A stretch of 38,422 nucleotides of DNA from NCBI GenBank assembly GCA_029255605.1, contig JANLJF010000042.1, positions 34,692 through 73,113 on the forward strand, read 5' to 3'. Shown in pieces: positions 8,371-16,682 of the stretch. This DNA comes from Azovibrio restrictus. GTDB taxonomy: Bacteria > Bacteroidota > Bacteroidia > Chitinophagales > Chitinophagaceae. Under the pieces are notes generated by a model. The model was not told the DNA's origin, did not search any database, and saw only the letters and a list, made by a program, of their open reading frames with translations. The position numbers and the translations under genes are program-made. The first letter of the stretch is position 1. Every line of letters begins with the position of its first letter.

Positions 8371-9183
8371 TTATCTTTCAAATAGCAGTATGATCCAGTT
8401 ATTCAGCGTTTCAGTCTTTTTATAAACAAATCCTGCCACAGCTGCTGCATCTCTAATCATCGGCTCATCCTCCTGCAATAGCCCGCTCATCAGTATCTCG
8501 CCACCGGGCTTCAATAGTTGGTACATCTGCCCCATATATTCCAGCAATATATGGCGATTGATATTGGCCAGGACTATATCATAAGTACCCTGCAAATCAT
8601 CTATGGGTTCAAGCGATATGGTGATGTGCTTCGTGCTATTTCGTTGTAGATTTTCTATGGCATTGTCGTAAGACCATTGGTCATTATCGATGCCCAGCAC
8701 TTCTGCTGCCCCCAGCTTTTCGGCCAATATGGCCAATATGCCGGTACCTGTACCAAAGTCAAATACTTTCTTGCCATTAAAATCCAGCAGGCTCATTTCC
8801 TTCATCACCAGGCGGGTGGTGGCATGGTGCCCGGTACCGAATGACATCTTGGGTGTGATGACGATTTCATAGGGTGTATTTACAGGTATCTTATGAAAAT
8901 CGGCCCTTACGGTACAAAAGCCTTCTACTATCACCGGTTGAAAATTGCGCTCCCACTCGGCATTCCAGTTTTGCTGCGCTATACTGCCCACCTCGTATGA
9001 AACACCATACTTGTTCGCTATCTCTTCTACCATCTCTGTTTCATACGCATCTGCCGTCATATAAGCTTCCAGGCTGCTTTCTTTTTCTTCAAAGCCATCA
9101 AAACCTAATGCCGCCAGCTCGGCTATTAATATGTCTTTCAACTCTGCATTCTCGGTGTGAAACGTGATCTTATCGTATGTCAT
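8371..9183 (-). CDS. prmA: Ribosomal protein L11 methyltransferase PrmA
   Basis: PrmA methylates lysines and the N-terminus of ribosomal protein L11 with S-adenosylmethionine. The 270-residue protein has an N-terminal ferredoxin-like L11-recognition domain, then the family motif PKMSFGTGHHATTRL. The SAM-binding core KVFDFGTGTGILAILAEKLGA follows, then YDIVLANINRHILL and the late motif LKPGGEILMSGLL. The frame extends ten codons further to a TTG at 9213, but a TATTTTTG box (9198-9191) lies in that extension, so the ATG at 9183 is taken. The 131-base gap to plsY contains nothing recognisable. Confidence 0.96.
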   Translation of the reverse strand: MTYDKITFHTENAELKDILIAELAALGFDGFEEKESSLEAYMTADAYETEMVEEIANKYGVSYEVGSIAQQNWNAEWERNFQPVIVEGFCTVRADFHKIPVNTPYEIVITPKMSFGTGHHATTRLVMKEMSLLDFNGKKVFDFGTGTGILAILAEKLGAAEVLGIDNDQWSYDNAIENLQRNSTKHITISLEPIDDLQGTYDIVLANINRHILLEYMGQMYQLLKPGGEILMSGLLQEDEPMIRDAAAVAGFVYKKTETLNNWIILLFER

Positions 9184-9190
9184 TGGCCTG

Positions 9191-9198
9191 CAAAAATA
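9191..9198 (-). promoter_or_regulatory. prmA -7 box, nearly leaderless
   Basis: TATTTTTG on the minus strand is an exact TAnnTTTG match ending only 7 bases before the prmA ATG. The transcript would therefore start within a few bases of the start codon. No TTG is found at the standard -33 distance. Confidence 0.55.
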
Positions 9199-9230
9199 GC
9201 TAACTTGGCTCAATAGTATCCTAAAACAAA

Positions 9231-9252
9231 TATCCCCGCTGTTGCGGGGATA
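9231..9252 (-). terminator. Terminator of the OmpA/PD40 gene
   Basis: TATCCCCGC (9231-9239) and GCGGGGATA (9244-9252) form a perfect 9-bp stem with a 4-base loop. On the minus strand it is followed by a T-rich run. It lies 36 bases past the stop at 9288. Confidence 0.85.
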
Positions 9253-9287
9253 TAATAAATAAAATACTTGTTATGGTTCGGCAGGGG

Positions 9288-11468
9288 TTATTTTACCCTG
9301 CTGCCTGGTTTTCCTACTTCAGATTCAGGATCAGCCTCGCTGTCTTCGTTCATGCTCTCATCCTGTATCAGGTTTTTAGACTGTTCGTCCATATTACCAG
9401 GTTTAGCACTGTTGTACAGTATGCGGCGTGTAGGCACATCCGTTACGATACGGAATTCTGTACGACGGTTCAGCTGGCGGCCTGTTGGGTTATCTTTACC
9501 ATTATTTGCTGTATTAGAAGCAGCTGGCATAGATTCACCGAAACCTTTAGCTATCATACGGCTTTGTTCGATGCCCGCACCTACCAGGTAATCTATCACT
9601 GCTTGTGCACGACGCTCAGAAAGTGCTTTGTTGTATGCATCTGTACCTTTCGAATCGGTGAAAGCATAAACCTCTACAGTAAATGAAGGGTTATCTTTCA
9701 GGAAAGATGACAGAGAATCCAGAGAAGCTACAGACTCAGGACGCAGCGTTGCTTTGTCATAGTCGTAGTACACATTGCTTACTGCGAAGGTATATACCGG
9801 AGTTATTTCATCCATATATATAGTAACGCTTACAGTATCATCCGGATCAGTACGTTTTACATCCATTGTATTTACAGAAGCACGTGTAGAAGCAAAACCT
9901 TGTTTATCGCCTGTGAAAACATAAGACTTACCACGTCCGATGTTGAAGCCGAAATTACCGTCTGCAGAGTTGAATGTTTTCAGGTCACCTGTTTGGTCTA
10001 CCATTTTCACCACCACTTCAGTCATCGGCTGTTGCGATTTACGGTCGATAACTTTACCCAGTACTACCAGCTTAGGCTCGTACTGTATACGCCAGATGTC
10101 ATCGCAACATGTAGGGTTTTTCAGTGCTATAGAACCTACACGGTTTGATACTACATAAGCATCCGGTTTACCAAGAGGGTCTTTTACAAAATACAGCTCA
10201 TCTGCCGCAGAGTTGATTGGGTAACCCAGGTTCGTCAGGTTAGTATAACGAGAAGGACCGCCATCAGCTGAGTAGATATCGAAACCACCCATAGTAGCCC
10301 AACCGTTAGATGCAAAGTATAATTTATTGATGCGGCTATCGTAGTAAGGCGTTTGCTCGTCTTTTTCTGTATTGATTTGCTTACCTGCGTTTTGCGGACG
10401 GCGGTAAGTATTGTTGCGGGGATCGATAACTGAATACCAGATATCATAACCGCCACGGCTTTGCAAAGAACGGTTTGAAGAGAAGAACAGTACCTCTTTT
10501 TTGCCCACTTTAGCGCAATAAGGTTGCGTGTTAGAACCACCTTCGTTTATACCTTCACCCAGTAGTTCCGGCTCACCCCATTTAGCTTTCTCAAATTTTG
10601 AAACGTATATTTTACAGATCACTTTCAGAGAATCTTCTTCAGCACATTTTGTGAAGTAGAACCTATCACCACCCGGGCTATAGCTACCGTTACCAACGTG
10701 TGCTTTATTGGTATTAAAACCACCATCCCTGAATTCCAGAGGCCATTGGAAAGAATCAACACGGTCTACATAAGCTTGCTTATGAGACACCATGAAGCGC
10801 GACATATATTCATCACGGTCTTTTTTATTGATCTCTACAGGATTGTTCTGACGCATAGTAGAGAACAGCAACGCACTGTCGCCCAAAGGCAATGGCGCAG
10901 ACTCTGTATAGGCACTGTTTACGTTAGGCCCTGCGTTCAGGATGGTTACAGCTTCCGGATTCTTAATAGAATTCATAGCCATATTAGCGCCTTCAATTTC
11001 ACGCTGTGCCTGTTTCTTCAGTTTCTTGAAGGTTTTAGGGTTATCAGCAATGAATTTGTTGAAAGCTGCGATAGCGTCGTCATAACGGCCCTGCTGTTTC
11101 AGCATGATACCGCTTTTGAATATCGCTTCAGGATACAGCTTTGAAGACATAGCATACACTTCTGCATAATAGTTTGCAGCCGGAGCGTAGTCACGTGTCA
11201 TCCAGTAACACTCAGCAAGCTGATACGTAAGGTACGGATTACGCTCGTCCTCCTGTTTCAGTTGTTGATAATATTCAATGGCGTTGAAGTAACTACCTTC
11301 TTTGAAGAGGCCATCAGCCCAACGTAATTTTTTATAGTAAGGAAGCTTCGATACCGGATCGTTAGCCTTGTTTCTGTACTTTTCTTTACGTTGCTGCTGT
11401 GCATTAGCATCAAATTGAATAGTAACTAGAACCGTTGCAAGGATGAGGAGCAGCCAATTTTTTCTCAT
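9288..11468 (-). CDS. OmpA-family protein with TPR and PD40 repeats (PorE-like)
   Basis: This 726-residue envelope protein has four parts after its signal peptide (1-24, ending ANA-Q). TPR-like helices (about 45-165) come first. A WD40-like PD40 beta-propeller (about 190-435) follows, with FYFTKCAEEDS, VLFFSSNRSLQSRGGYDIW and LYFASNGWATMGGFDIYS repeats. Next is a carboxypeptidase-regulatory-like beta domain (about 458-535). The C-terminal OmpA domain contains YYDYDKATLRPES, FTDSKGTDAYNKALSERRA and RRTEFRIV, with the Asp and Arg that hold peptidoglycan. The architecture is that of PorE-like proteins, which pair with PorP/SprF and tether outer-membrane T9SS components to the cell wall. The partner gene is 114 bases upstream on the same strand. 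Confidence 0.92.
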   Translation of the reverse strand: MRKNWLLLILATVLVTIQFDANAQQQRKEKYRNKANDPVSKLPYYKKLRWADGLFKEGSYFNAIEYYQQLKQEDERNPYLTYQLAECYWMTRDYAPAANYYAEVYAMSSKLYPEAIFKSGIMLKQQGRYDDAIAAFNKFIADNPKTFKKLKKQAQREIEGANMAMNSIKNPEAVTILNAGPNVNSAYTESAPLPLGDSALLFSTMRQNNPVEINKKDRDEYMSRFMVSHKQAYVDRVDSFQWPLEFRDGGFNTNKAHVGNGSYSPGGDRFYFTKCAEEDSLKVICKIYVSKFEKAKWGEPELLGEGINEGGSNTQPYCAKVGKKEVLFFSSNRSLQSRGGYDIWYSVIDPRNNTYRRPQNAGKQINTEKDEQTPYYDSRINKLYFASNGWATMGGFDIYSADGGPSRYTNLTNLGYPINSAADELYFVKDPLGKPDAYVVSNRVGSIALKNPTCCDDIWRIQYEPKLVVLGKVIDRKSQQPMTEVVVKMVDQTGDLKTFNSADGNFGFNIGRGKSYVFTGDKQGFASTRASVNTMDVKRTDPDDTVSVTIYMDEITPVYTFAVSNVYYDYDKATLRPESVASLDSLSSFLKDNPSFTVEVYAFTDSKGTDAYNKALSERRAQAVIDYLVGAGIEQSRMIAKGFGESMPAASNTANNGKDNPTGRQLNRRTEFRIVTDVPTRRILYNSAKPGNMDEQSKNLIQDESMNEDSEADPESEVGKPGSRVK

Positions 11469-11474
11469 GTTAGC

Positions 11475-11494
11475 GAGCGTTGTTGAGCGTTGTT
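11475..11494. repeat. Two tandem 10-bp copies in the OmpA gene leader
   Basis: GAGCGTTGTT occurs twice, back to back, starting 7 bases upstream of the OmpA/PD40 start codon at 11468. On the transcript it reads AACAACGCTC twice. A one-mismatch -7 box (TACTTTTA, 11510-11503) lies just upstream, so the repeats would be in the 5' leader. Confidence 0.6.
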
Positions 11495-11523
11495 AATGGG
11501 TATAAAAGTATAAATTGCTTTAA

Positions 11524-11567
11524 AAAAAAGAAAGGGCTTTAAAAAATTTTTTTGCCCTTTCTTTTTT
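11524..11567 (-). terminator. Terminator between porP-like and OmpA genes
   Basis: The GAAAGGGC arm (11530-11537) pairs with GCCCTTTC (11554-11561). The pairing extends through the A and T runs outside and through AAAAAA/TTTTTT inside, and a T-run follows on the minus strand. It lies 16 bases past the PorP/SprF stop, so the OmpA gene is probably expressed from its own promoter or by read-through. Confidence 0.85.
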
Positions 11568-11582
11568 GTTATGTTTTCCTTA

Positions 11583-12623
11583 TTAGAAGCGCGAGCAAGG
11601 ATAGATCAGCTTACGTGCAAAATCAATCGGGTCGGGCGCTGTGTAGATCAGTGAAATTTCAAAACCACCATTACCGTTCGATGCCGTTTTCAGGTTGGAT
11701 GTGTTGTAGTCGTAGCTAACACCCACACGCAGGCCTTTAAATTCTAAACCGGCATTGATCATTACAGCATCGCTGTTGCGGTAGTAGCCACCCAGGAATA
11801 CCGCTGTAGTGAAGTTGCGGAACTCGGGGTTACCTACTATCAGGTGAAATTCGTTACCTGCTACTACTTCTGTAGCGGTAGACTGTGTTTGGTACAGGAA
11901 TGCAGGACGCAGGCTGAAAGTTTCGCTCAGGTAAGCTATAGCACCTACTTGTGCCGTATAGCGCATACCCAGGCCTACTTCGCTATTGCGTTTTTTCAGC
12001 AGCGACTCCTGTGGTTGGTTCAGGTTGTTGGCACCAACACCCAGGGTATAGCCAAAATTAGAACCTATACTGTGTGCCCATGCGATACCCGCGTTGATGG
12101 TAGCATAAGACACTTTATTATTATTGCCTTCGCCAGATGTACCGGGCTCAAAGCTGCCATTGTTAAATTCGTTAGGAAAGTACAGTTTCGTCAGGTCGAT
12201 GCTCTTTTGCGTGTATCCACCCTGGAAGCCTACCGAAAGCACTTTATCCTGGTTACTGCCCAGGAATTTGTGATAGGCTACTGAAGCCAGTGCCGACAGG
12301 TTAGACAGGTTGCCATCACCAGCACGGTCGTTATACAGCTGTATACCACCAGCCAGGTAATCGTCTATCGTCAGGTCGCTAACAATCGGAGCGTCTACAG
12401 ATACTGCATATGTTTTGAACGGCGATGTTACACTCCTCCATTGGTCACGGTAGATAGCTGTAGCACGCCACTGTCCGCTGAAGTTGCCGGTAAAGGCCGG
12501 GTTTATCACCAACGGTGCACCTTTGAACTGCGTAAAGTGAATGTCTTGCGCCTTAGCGGTTTGTACAGTAAGTGCTAACGCAGCTAAGAGGCTTACTCGG
12601 CTGATTGTATTTTTCATCGTCAT
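11583..12623 (-). CDS. PorP/SprF-family type IX secretion membrane protein
   Basis: The protein has 346 residues. A signal peptide ends at AKAQ, followed directly by the PorP/SprF family opening DIHFTQFKGAPLVINPAFTGNFSGQWRATAIYRDQW. The rest is a predicted outer-membrane beta-barrel of alternating aromatic strands, ending in Phe as barrels usually do. Family members are T9SS accessory barrels that bind PorE-like OmpA proteins and help attach certain cargo. Multiple paralogues per genome are usual, so this need not be the core porP. Two ATGs lie two codons apart (12623 and 12617). The first is better placed relative to an AAGG at about 11 bases. Confidence 0.93.
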   Translation of the reverse strand: MTMKNTISRVSLLAALALTVQTAKAQDIHFTQFKGAPLVINPAFTGNFSGQWRATAIYRDQWRSVTSPFKTYAVSVDAPIVSDLTIDDYLAGGIQLYNDRAGDGNLSNLSALASVAYHKFLGSNQDKVLSVGFQGGYTQKSIDLTKLYFPNEFNNGSFEPGTSGEGNNNKVSYATINAGIAWAHSIGSNFGYTLGVGANNLNQPQESLLKKRNSEVGLGMRYTAQVGAIAYLSETFSLRPAFLYQTQSTATEVVAGNEFHLIVGNPEFRNFTTAVFLGGYYRNSDAVMINAGLEFKGLRVGVSYDYNTSNLKTASNGNGGFEISLIYTAPDPIDFARKLIYPCSRF

Positions 12624-13016
12624 GATATTGTTAACCTTAATTATTGTTTTCTTTTTGTTTTTGAGGCGATTTTAACCTTTTGTTACACAATTCATTTTTC
12701 GCACAACGGTTCAAAATACGCAAATATTTCAAAGTTGCAATGCCCATCTCTATTATTTTTTAATCCGTACTACGCTCAAAAATATCTGTACTATCCGTCA
12801 ATACTCACTTTGGGCTATGCATGTATTGTTTAGACGGGAAATAAAATGGCAGGGTTGGTTTTTATAACCGGTTCTTTTTTAAACCCTTCAAATAATGAAA
12901 TAAACCCATGCTTTTACCGGCCATTCCGCAGCAAAAACATAACAGAAACTTCCCTTCCGTTTCCTCGCCTCTTACTTTGATGTATTAAATTGTACTTTTG
13001 CCGCCTATTGCCAACT
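12624..13016. promoter_or_regulatory. Divergent promoter region of PorP/SprF gene and ftsK
   Basis: No gene is seen in this 393-base stretch. On the plus strand TACTTTTG (12993-13000) is an exact -7 box 16 bases before the ftsK ATG. On the minus strand TATTTTTG (12784-12777) is an exact box that would give the PorP/SprF transcript a leader of about 150 bases. Neither has a well-spaced TTG. The octamer palindrome AACCGGTT is at 12866-12873. Confidence 0.55.
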
Positions 13017-15599
13017 ATGGCCAAAAATTCAACTAAAGACACTAAAAAGGCTCCCAAACAACAGGAAACGCCCATTGCACCGCAGGTTATTATAGACCGT
13101 CGTAAGCAATGGAGGCTGGGCTTGGGCATATTTTGCCTGCTTTCAGGCATTTTCATCACTATTTCCATCATCAGCTACTTCTTCAACTGGACGGTTGATT
13201 ACAGTAATGTAGACGGGCTCACCTTCAAAACGCTGCTTTCCGGTCAGGTAACGGCCCAGAACTGGGGCGGGCGCCTGGGTGCAGCGCTATCGCACGCGCT
13301 GGTATGGAAAGGTGTCGGCATCGCATCGCTGGTAATAGGCCTCTGGGTAGGCTCTATCGGCCTCAACCTGATATATGGCAAACGGGTAGTGCCTGTAATG
13401 CGCTACCTGCGCTGGTTATCGCTGCTGTTATTATTAGTGGCGCCTATCCTTGCTTACCTGATGCCGAATGCGGAATTTCCCTACGGCGGCGCATTGGGCA
13501 ACGAGGCCATCAGCTATATGAATGGCTTTTTCGGTTATGGCGGCACGGGTATGATACTGCTGGCCGCTACCTGCTTTGTAGCATTTGTAGTATTTGCACT
13601 GGATATTTCTCCCTTGCTGCGTCGCGCTAAGCGCACAGCACAGGCCGTTGCCAACCTGATGCCTACCCCTGTAAAGGTGAATGCGCAGGAAGATGCAACC
13701 GAAGAAAATGATGAAGAAACACCTGCCGAAGCACCTGTTTTAAAAACAGTAAAAACAGAAGGTGGCGACTTTATAAAACCCATATTGGTAGACGAAGAAA
13801 CAGGCGAGGTGCACGATTGGAATATGTCGTTGGTAGATAAGGGCGCACCGCATGCCAATGTGCTGAACACCACACCTGAGCCTGCTTTAGCGCTGCCCGA
13901 AGAAGAAGAGCTTTATGAAGAAGAAATAGAAGAGGAAGAAGAAGAGCCCGTTGCGGAAATGGAACTGGAAGTGCCGGAAGCTCCCAAAAAATCAAAACTG
14001 CCGGAAACACCGGAACTGGATATAGAAATCATTCAACAGGAGGAAGAGCCTGCTGTGATAGCGCATGGTGGCCACATCAGCCTGGAAGATGATGAACGGT
14101 ATGCACCCGAACTGGACCTGCCCAGCTACAAATTCCCCACGCTCGACCTGCTGGAAGACCGCAGCCAGGAAACCATTACGCTGGATAAAGAAGAACTGGA
14201 AAAAAACAAGAACCAGATCATCCAGACCCTGCGCAGCTTTAGTATAGAAATTACCCGCATCAGCGCCACGGTAGGCCCTACCGTTACGCTGTATGAAATA
14301 GTGCCTGCCGAAGGGGTGCGCATCTCTAAAATACGCAACCTGGAAGATGATATTGCTCTGAGCCTTGCAGCCCTCGGCATCCGTATCATAGCGCCTATTC
14401 CGGGCCGTGGAACGATAGGTATCGAGGTGCCCAATACCAATAAGCAGATCGTTTCGATGCGCAGCATCCTTTCCAGCGAAAAGTTTGCAAAATCGAACAT
14501 GAGCCTGCCCATAGCTTTGGGTAAAAAGATAGATAACGAGAACTATATAGTAGATCTCGCCACTATGCCCCACTTGCTGATGGCGGGTGCTACCGGCCAG
14601 GGTAAATCGGTTGGTATCAATGCCATCCTCGTATCGCTGTTATATAAAAAACACCCATCGCAACTGAAGTTTGTGATGATAGACCCTAAGAAGGTTGAGC
14701 TATCTATCTATCGCACTATCGAAAAGCACTTCCTGGCAAAGTTGCCCAATGAGGAAGAGGCTATCATTACCGATACCAAGAAAGTGATATACACCCTCAA
14801 TGCCCTGTGTATTGAGATGGACAACCGCTACGAACTGCTGAAAGAAGCAGGCGCGCGAAACATAAAAGAGTACAACGAAAAGTTCATCAACCGCAAGCTG
14901 AACCCGCAGCGCGGCCACAAATACCTGCCTTTCATAGTGCTGGTGATAGATGAGTTTGCCGACCTGATAATGACGGCGGGCAAAGAGGTAGAAATGCCGA
15001 TAGCGCGCCTGGCGCAGCTGGCACGTGCCATAGGCATCCACCTGATAATAGCCACACAGCGCCCGTCGGTGAATGTGATTACAGGTACCATCAAGGCCAA
15101 CTTCCCGGGCCGTATTGCCTTTAAGGTATCGGCCAAGGTCGATTCGCGCACCATCCTCGATGCCGGCGGTGCCGAGCAGCTGATAGGCCGCGGCGATATG
15201 CTGGTATCGCATGGCAGCGAACTGCTGCGCCTGCAGTGTGCCTTTGTAGATACGCCGGAGGTAGAACGCATTGTAGATTTCATTGGCAGCCAGCGCGGCT
15301 ACCCTTCTGCTTTCGAGCTGCCTGAATATGAGGGCGAAGAAGGCTATAATGATAAGATAGTAGACCTTACCAACCGCGATAAACTATTTGAAGACTGCGC
15401 CAAAACCGTGGTGCAAACCCAAAGCGGCAGCACTTCTATGCTGCAGCGCCGCTACAACCTGGGCTACAACCGCGCCGGCCGCATTATGGACCAGCTGGAA
15501 GCTGCAGGCATTGTGGGCCCCAGCATGGGCAGCAAGCCGCGCGATGTGTTATTTAAAACCGAAGCCGAGTTGGAACAATTTTTAAGTACACTCTATTAA
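13017..15599 (+). CDS. ftsK: DNA translocase FtsK/SpoIIIE
   Basis: FtsK pumps chromosome ends away from the closing septum and helps resolve dimers. The 860-residue protein has four hydrophobic segments in its first ~190 residues and then an acidic, Glu-rich linker (about 220-360). The motor follows, with Walker A GATGQGKSVG (from residue 524) and Walker B VLVIDEFAD (Asp645). ATQRPSVNVITGTIKANFPGRIAF follows as in the family, and a C-terminal winged-helix gamma domain (MLQRRYNLGYNRAGRIMDQLE) ends the protein. The open frame begins at a TTG at 12990. That codon overlaps the -7 box TACTTTTG (12993-13000), so the ATG at 13017 (MAKNSTKD) is used. lolA follows 60 bases later. Confidence 0.97.
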   Translation: MAKNSTKDTKKAPKQQETPIAPQVIIDRRKQWRLGLGIFCLLSGIFITISIISYFFNWTVDYSNVDGLTFKTLLSGQVTAQNWGGRLGAALSHALVWKGVGIASLVIGLWVGSIGLNLIYGKRVVPVMRYLRWLSLLLLLVAPILAYLMPNAEFPYGGALGNEAISYMNGFFGYGGTGMILLAATCFVAFVVFALDISPLLRRAKRTAQAVANLMPTPVKVNAQEDATEENDEETPAEAPVLKTVKTEGGDFIKPILVDEETGEVHDWNMSLVDKGAPHANVLNTTPEPALALPEEEELYEEEIEEEEEEPVAEMELEVPEAPKKSKLPETPELDIEIIQQEEEPAVIAHGGHISLEDDERYAPELDLPSYKFPTLDLLEDRSQETITLDKEELEKNKNQIIQTLRSFSIEITRISATVGPTVTLYEIVPAEGVRISKIRNLEDDIALSLAALGIRIIAPIPGRGTIGIEVPNTNKQIVSMRSILSSEKFAKSNMSLPIALGKKIDNENYIVDLATMPHLLMAGATGQGKSVGINAILVSLLYKKHPSQLKFVMIDPKKVELSIYRTIEKHFLAKLPNEEEAIITDTKKVIYTLNALCIEMDNRYELLKEAGARNIKEYNEKFINRKLNPQRGHKYLPFIVLVIDEFADLIMTAGKEVEMPIARLAQLARAIGIHLIIATQRPSVNVITGTIKANFPGRIAFKVSAKVDSRTILDAGGAEQLIGRGDMLVSHGSELLRLQCAFVDTPEVERIVDFIGSQRGYPSAFELPEYEGEEGYNDKIVDLTNRDKLFEDCAKTVVQTQSGSTSMLQRRYNLGYNRAGRIMDQLEAAGIVGPSMGSKPRDVLFKTEAELEQFLSTLY

Positions 15600-15659
15600 A
15601 CCTGTCAACATATTATTTGTCTAAAGGTTATCCATCATTAAAATTTCTAACAAGAGAAG

Positions 15660-16307
15660 ATGAAAAAATTACTGGGTTTAAGTTTAGTGGCCGTTATGGC
15701 ATTGGTACAACCAGCTGCGGCACAAACAGATGCCAAAGCCAAAAGCATACTGGAAGCAGTAAGCAAGAAAGTGAACGGGCTGAAATCGCTGAAGGCCAAC
15801 TTTGCGCTGCACCTGAACGGTGGCGGCGGCAAGGTGAAGGAAACAAAGAAGGGCACCTTCTTCATGAAAGGGCCTAAATACCGTGTAGAACTGGCAGGCC
15901 AGCAAATCATTTGCGACAATAAAACGGTGTGGACGTATATGAAAGAGACCAACGAGGTGCAGGTGAGCAATTACAACCCTAACGAGCAAACCATTTCTCC
16001 GGCCAAACTGTTTACCAATTTTTACGATAAGGAGTACAACTATAAATATGCAGGCACCCGCACCGTAGCCGGCAAAAGCTGCAACATTATAGAAATGACG
16101 CCTACCAACAAAAGCAAACAATTCAGCAAGGTAGAACTGGCGATAGACAAGAGCAACACCATAGTGGGTGGCAATATATGGGAGAAGAACGGCAACAAGT
16201 ACCAGTACGATGTAAGCGGCTTTACGCCCAATGCACCGGTGGCCGATGCCCTCTTTACCTTCGATGCTAAGAAATACCCCGGTGTAGAGGTGGTAGACCT
16301 TCGATAA
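15660..16307 (+). CDS. lolA: Outer-membrane lipoprotein carrier LolA
   Basis: LolA ferries lipoproteins across the periplasm to the outer membrane. The 215-residue protein has a signal peptide (1-21, ending AAAQ) and the LolA-type beta fold: LKSLKANFALHL, GTFFMKGPKYRVEL, DNKTVWTYMKETNEVQVSNY, and FDAKKYPGVEVVDLR at the end. It directly follows ftsK, an order also common elsewhere in bacteria, and is probably read from the same transcript. A good terminator lies 25 bases past its stop. Confidence 0.93.
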   Translation: MKKLLGLSLVAVMALVQPAAAQTDAKAKSILEAVSKKVNGLKSLKANFALHLNGGGGKVKETKKGTFFMKGPKYRVELAGQQIICDNKTVWTYMKETNEVQVSNYNPNEQTISPAKLFTNFYDKEYNYKYAGTRTVAGKSCNIIEMTPTNKSKQFSKVELAIDKSNTIVGGNIWEKNGNKYQYDVSGFTPNAPVADALFTFDAKKYPGVEVVDLR

Positions 16308-16332
16308 GATACAAAAGCACATGTAAATATTA

Positions 16333-16354
16333 AAGGCGGGACATATCCCGCCTT
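16333..16354 (+). terminator. Terminator of ftsK-lolA
   Basis: AAGGCGGGA (16333-16341) and TCCCGCCTT (16346-16354) form a perfect 9-bp stem with loop CATA, followed by A and a run of eight T on the plus strand. Confidence 0.92.
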
Positions 16355-16373
16355 ATTTTTTTGCTTGTTAGTG

Positions 16374-16598
16374 CTATAGCTTATGTGCGTAATTATCGCG
16401 CACATGCTGGTTGATGTAGGTAGTGAGCCCCCTGCCCTTTTCAGCCAGCCGCTTCATTTGTTCCACCTGCTCCCTGCCCGGCGCGGTATGGTCATACACA
16501 TACACCCCGCCATCTGTAAACATGACGGTGATAGAATGTTCACCTATCTCATAGGCTTTGACACCTGCTTTTCGGGATATGTTTTTGTAGGGGCGCAT
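16374..16598 (-). CDS. Small KTSC-like protein
   Basis: This 74-residue protein has the pattern of a KTSC-like domain: SITVMFTDGGVYVYD (two beta strands with the F..G..Y.Y core), then a helix (REQVEQMKRLAEKGRGL), then TYINQHVRDNYA. The family has no settled function. It starts at an ATG; no clear TAnnTTTG box is seen in the 84 bases between it and the PHP-ATPase gene. It lies downstream of that gene on the same strand, so it could be read from the same transcript. Composition is like the core genome rather than like the PHP-ATPase. Confidence 0.75.
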   Translation of the reverse strand: MRPYKNISRKAGVKAYEIGEHSITVMFTDGGVYVYDHTAPGREQVEQMKRLAEKGRGLTTYINQHVRDNYAHKL

Positions 16599-16682
16599 GG
16601 GTTATACTTATACTAATCTACGCTTGTGTAAGAACTTAATAAAACAAACGCAGTGCTCCATCCGATGTTTACCTCGACCTCG

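Noticed and set aside
13992-14573. 193-codon frame antisense to ftsK, and a second one at 14700-15212
   Set aside because: Both are shadows of the FtsK motor region, whose Walker motifs are intact on the plus strand.
15684-16322. 212-codon frame antisense to lolA
   Set aside because: LolA on the plus strand has a signal peptide and family motifs; the antisense frame crosses the lolA terminator approach and has no start context.
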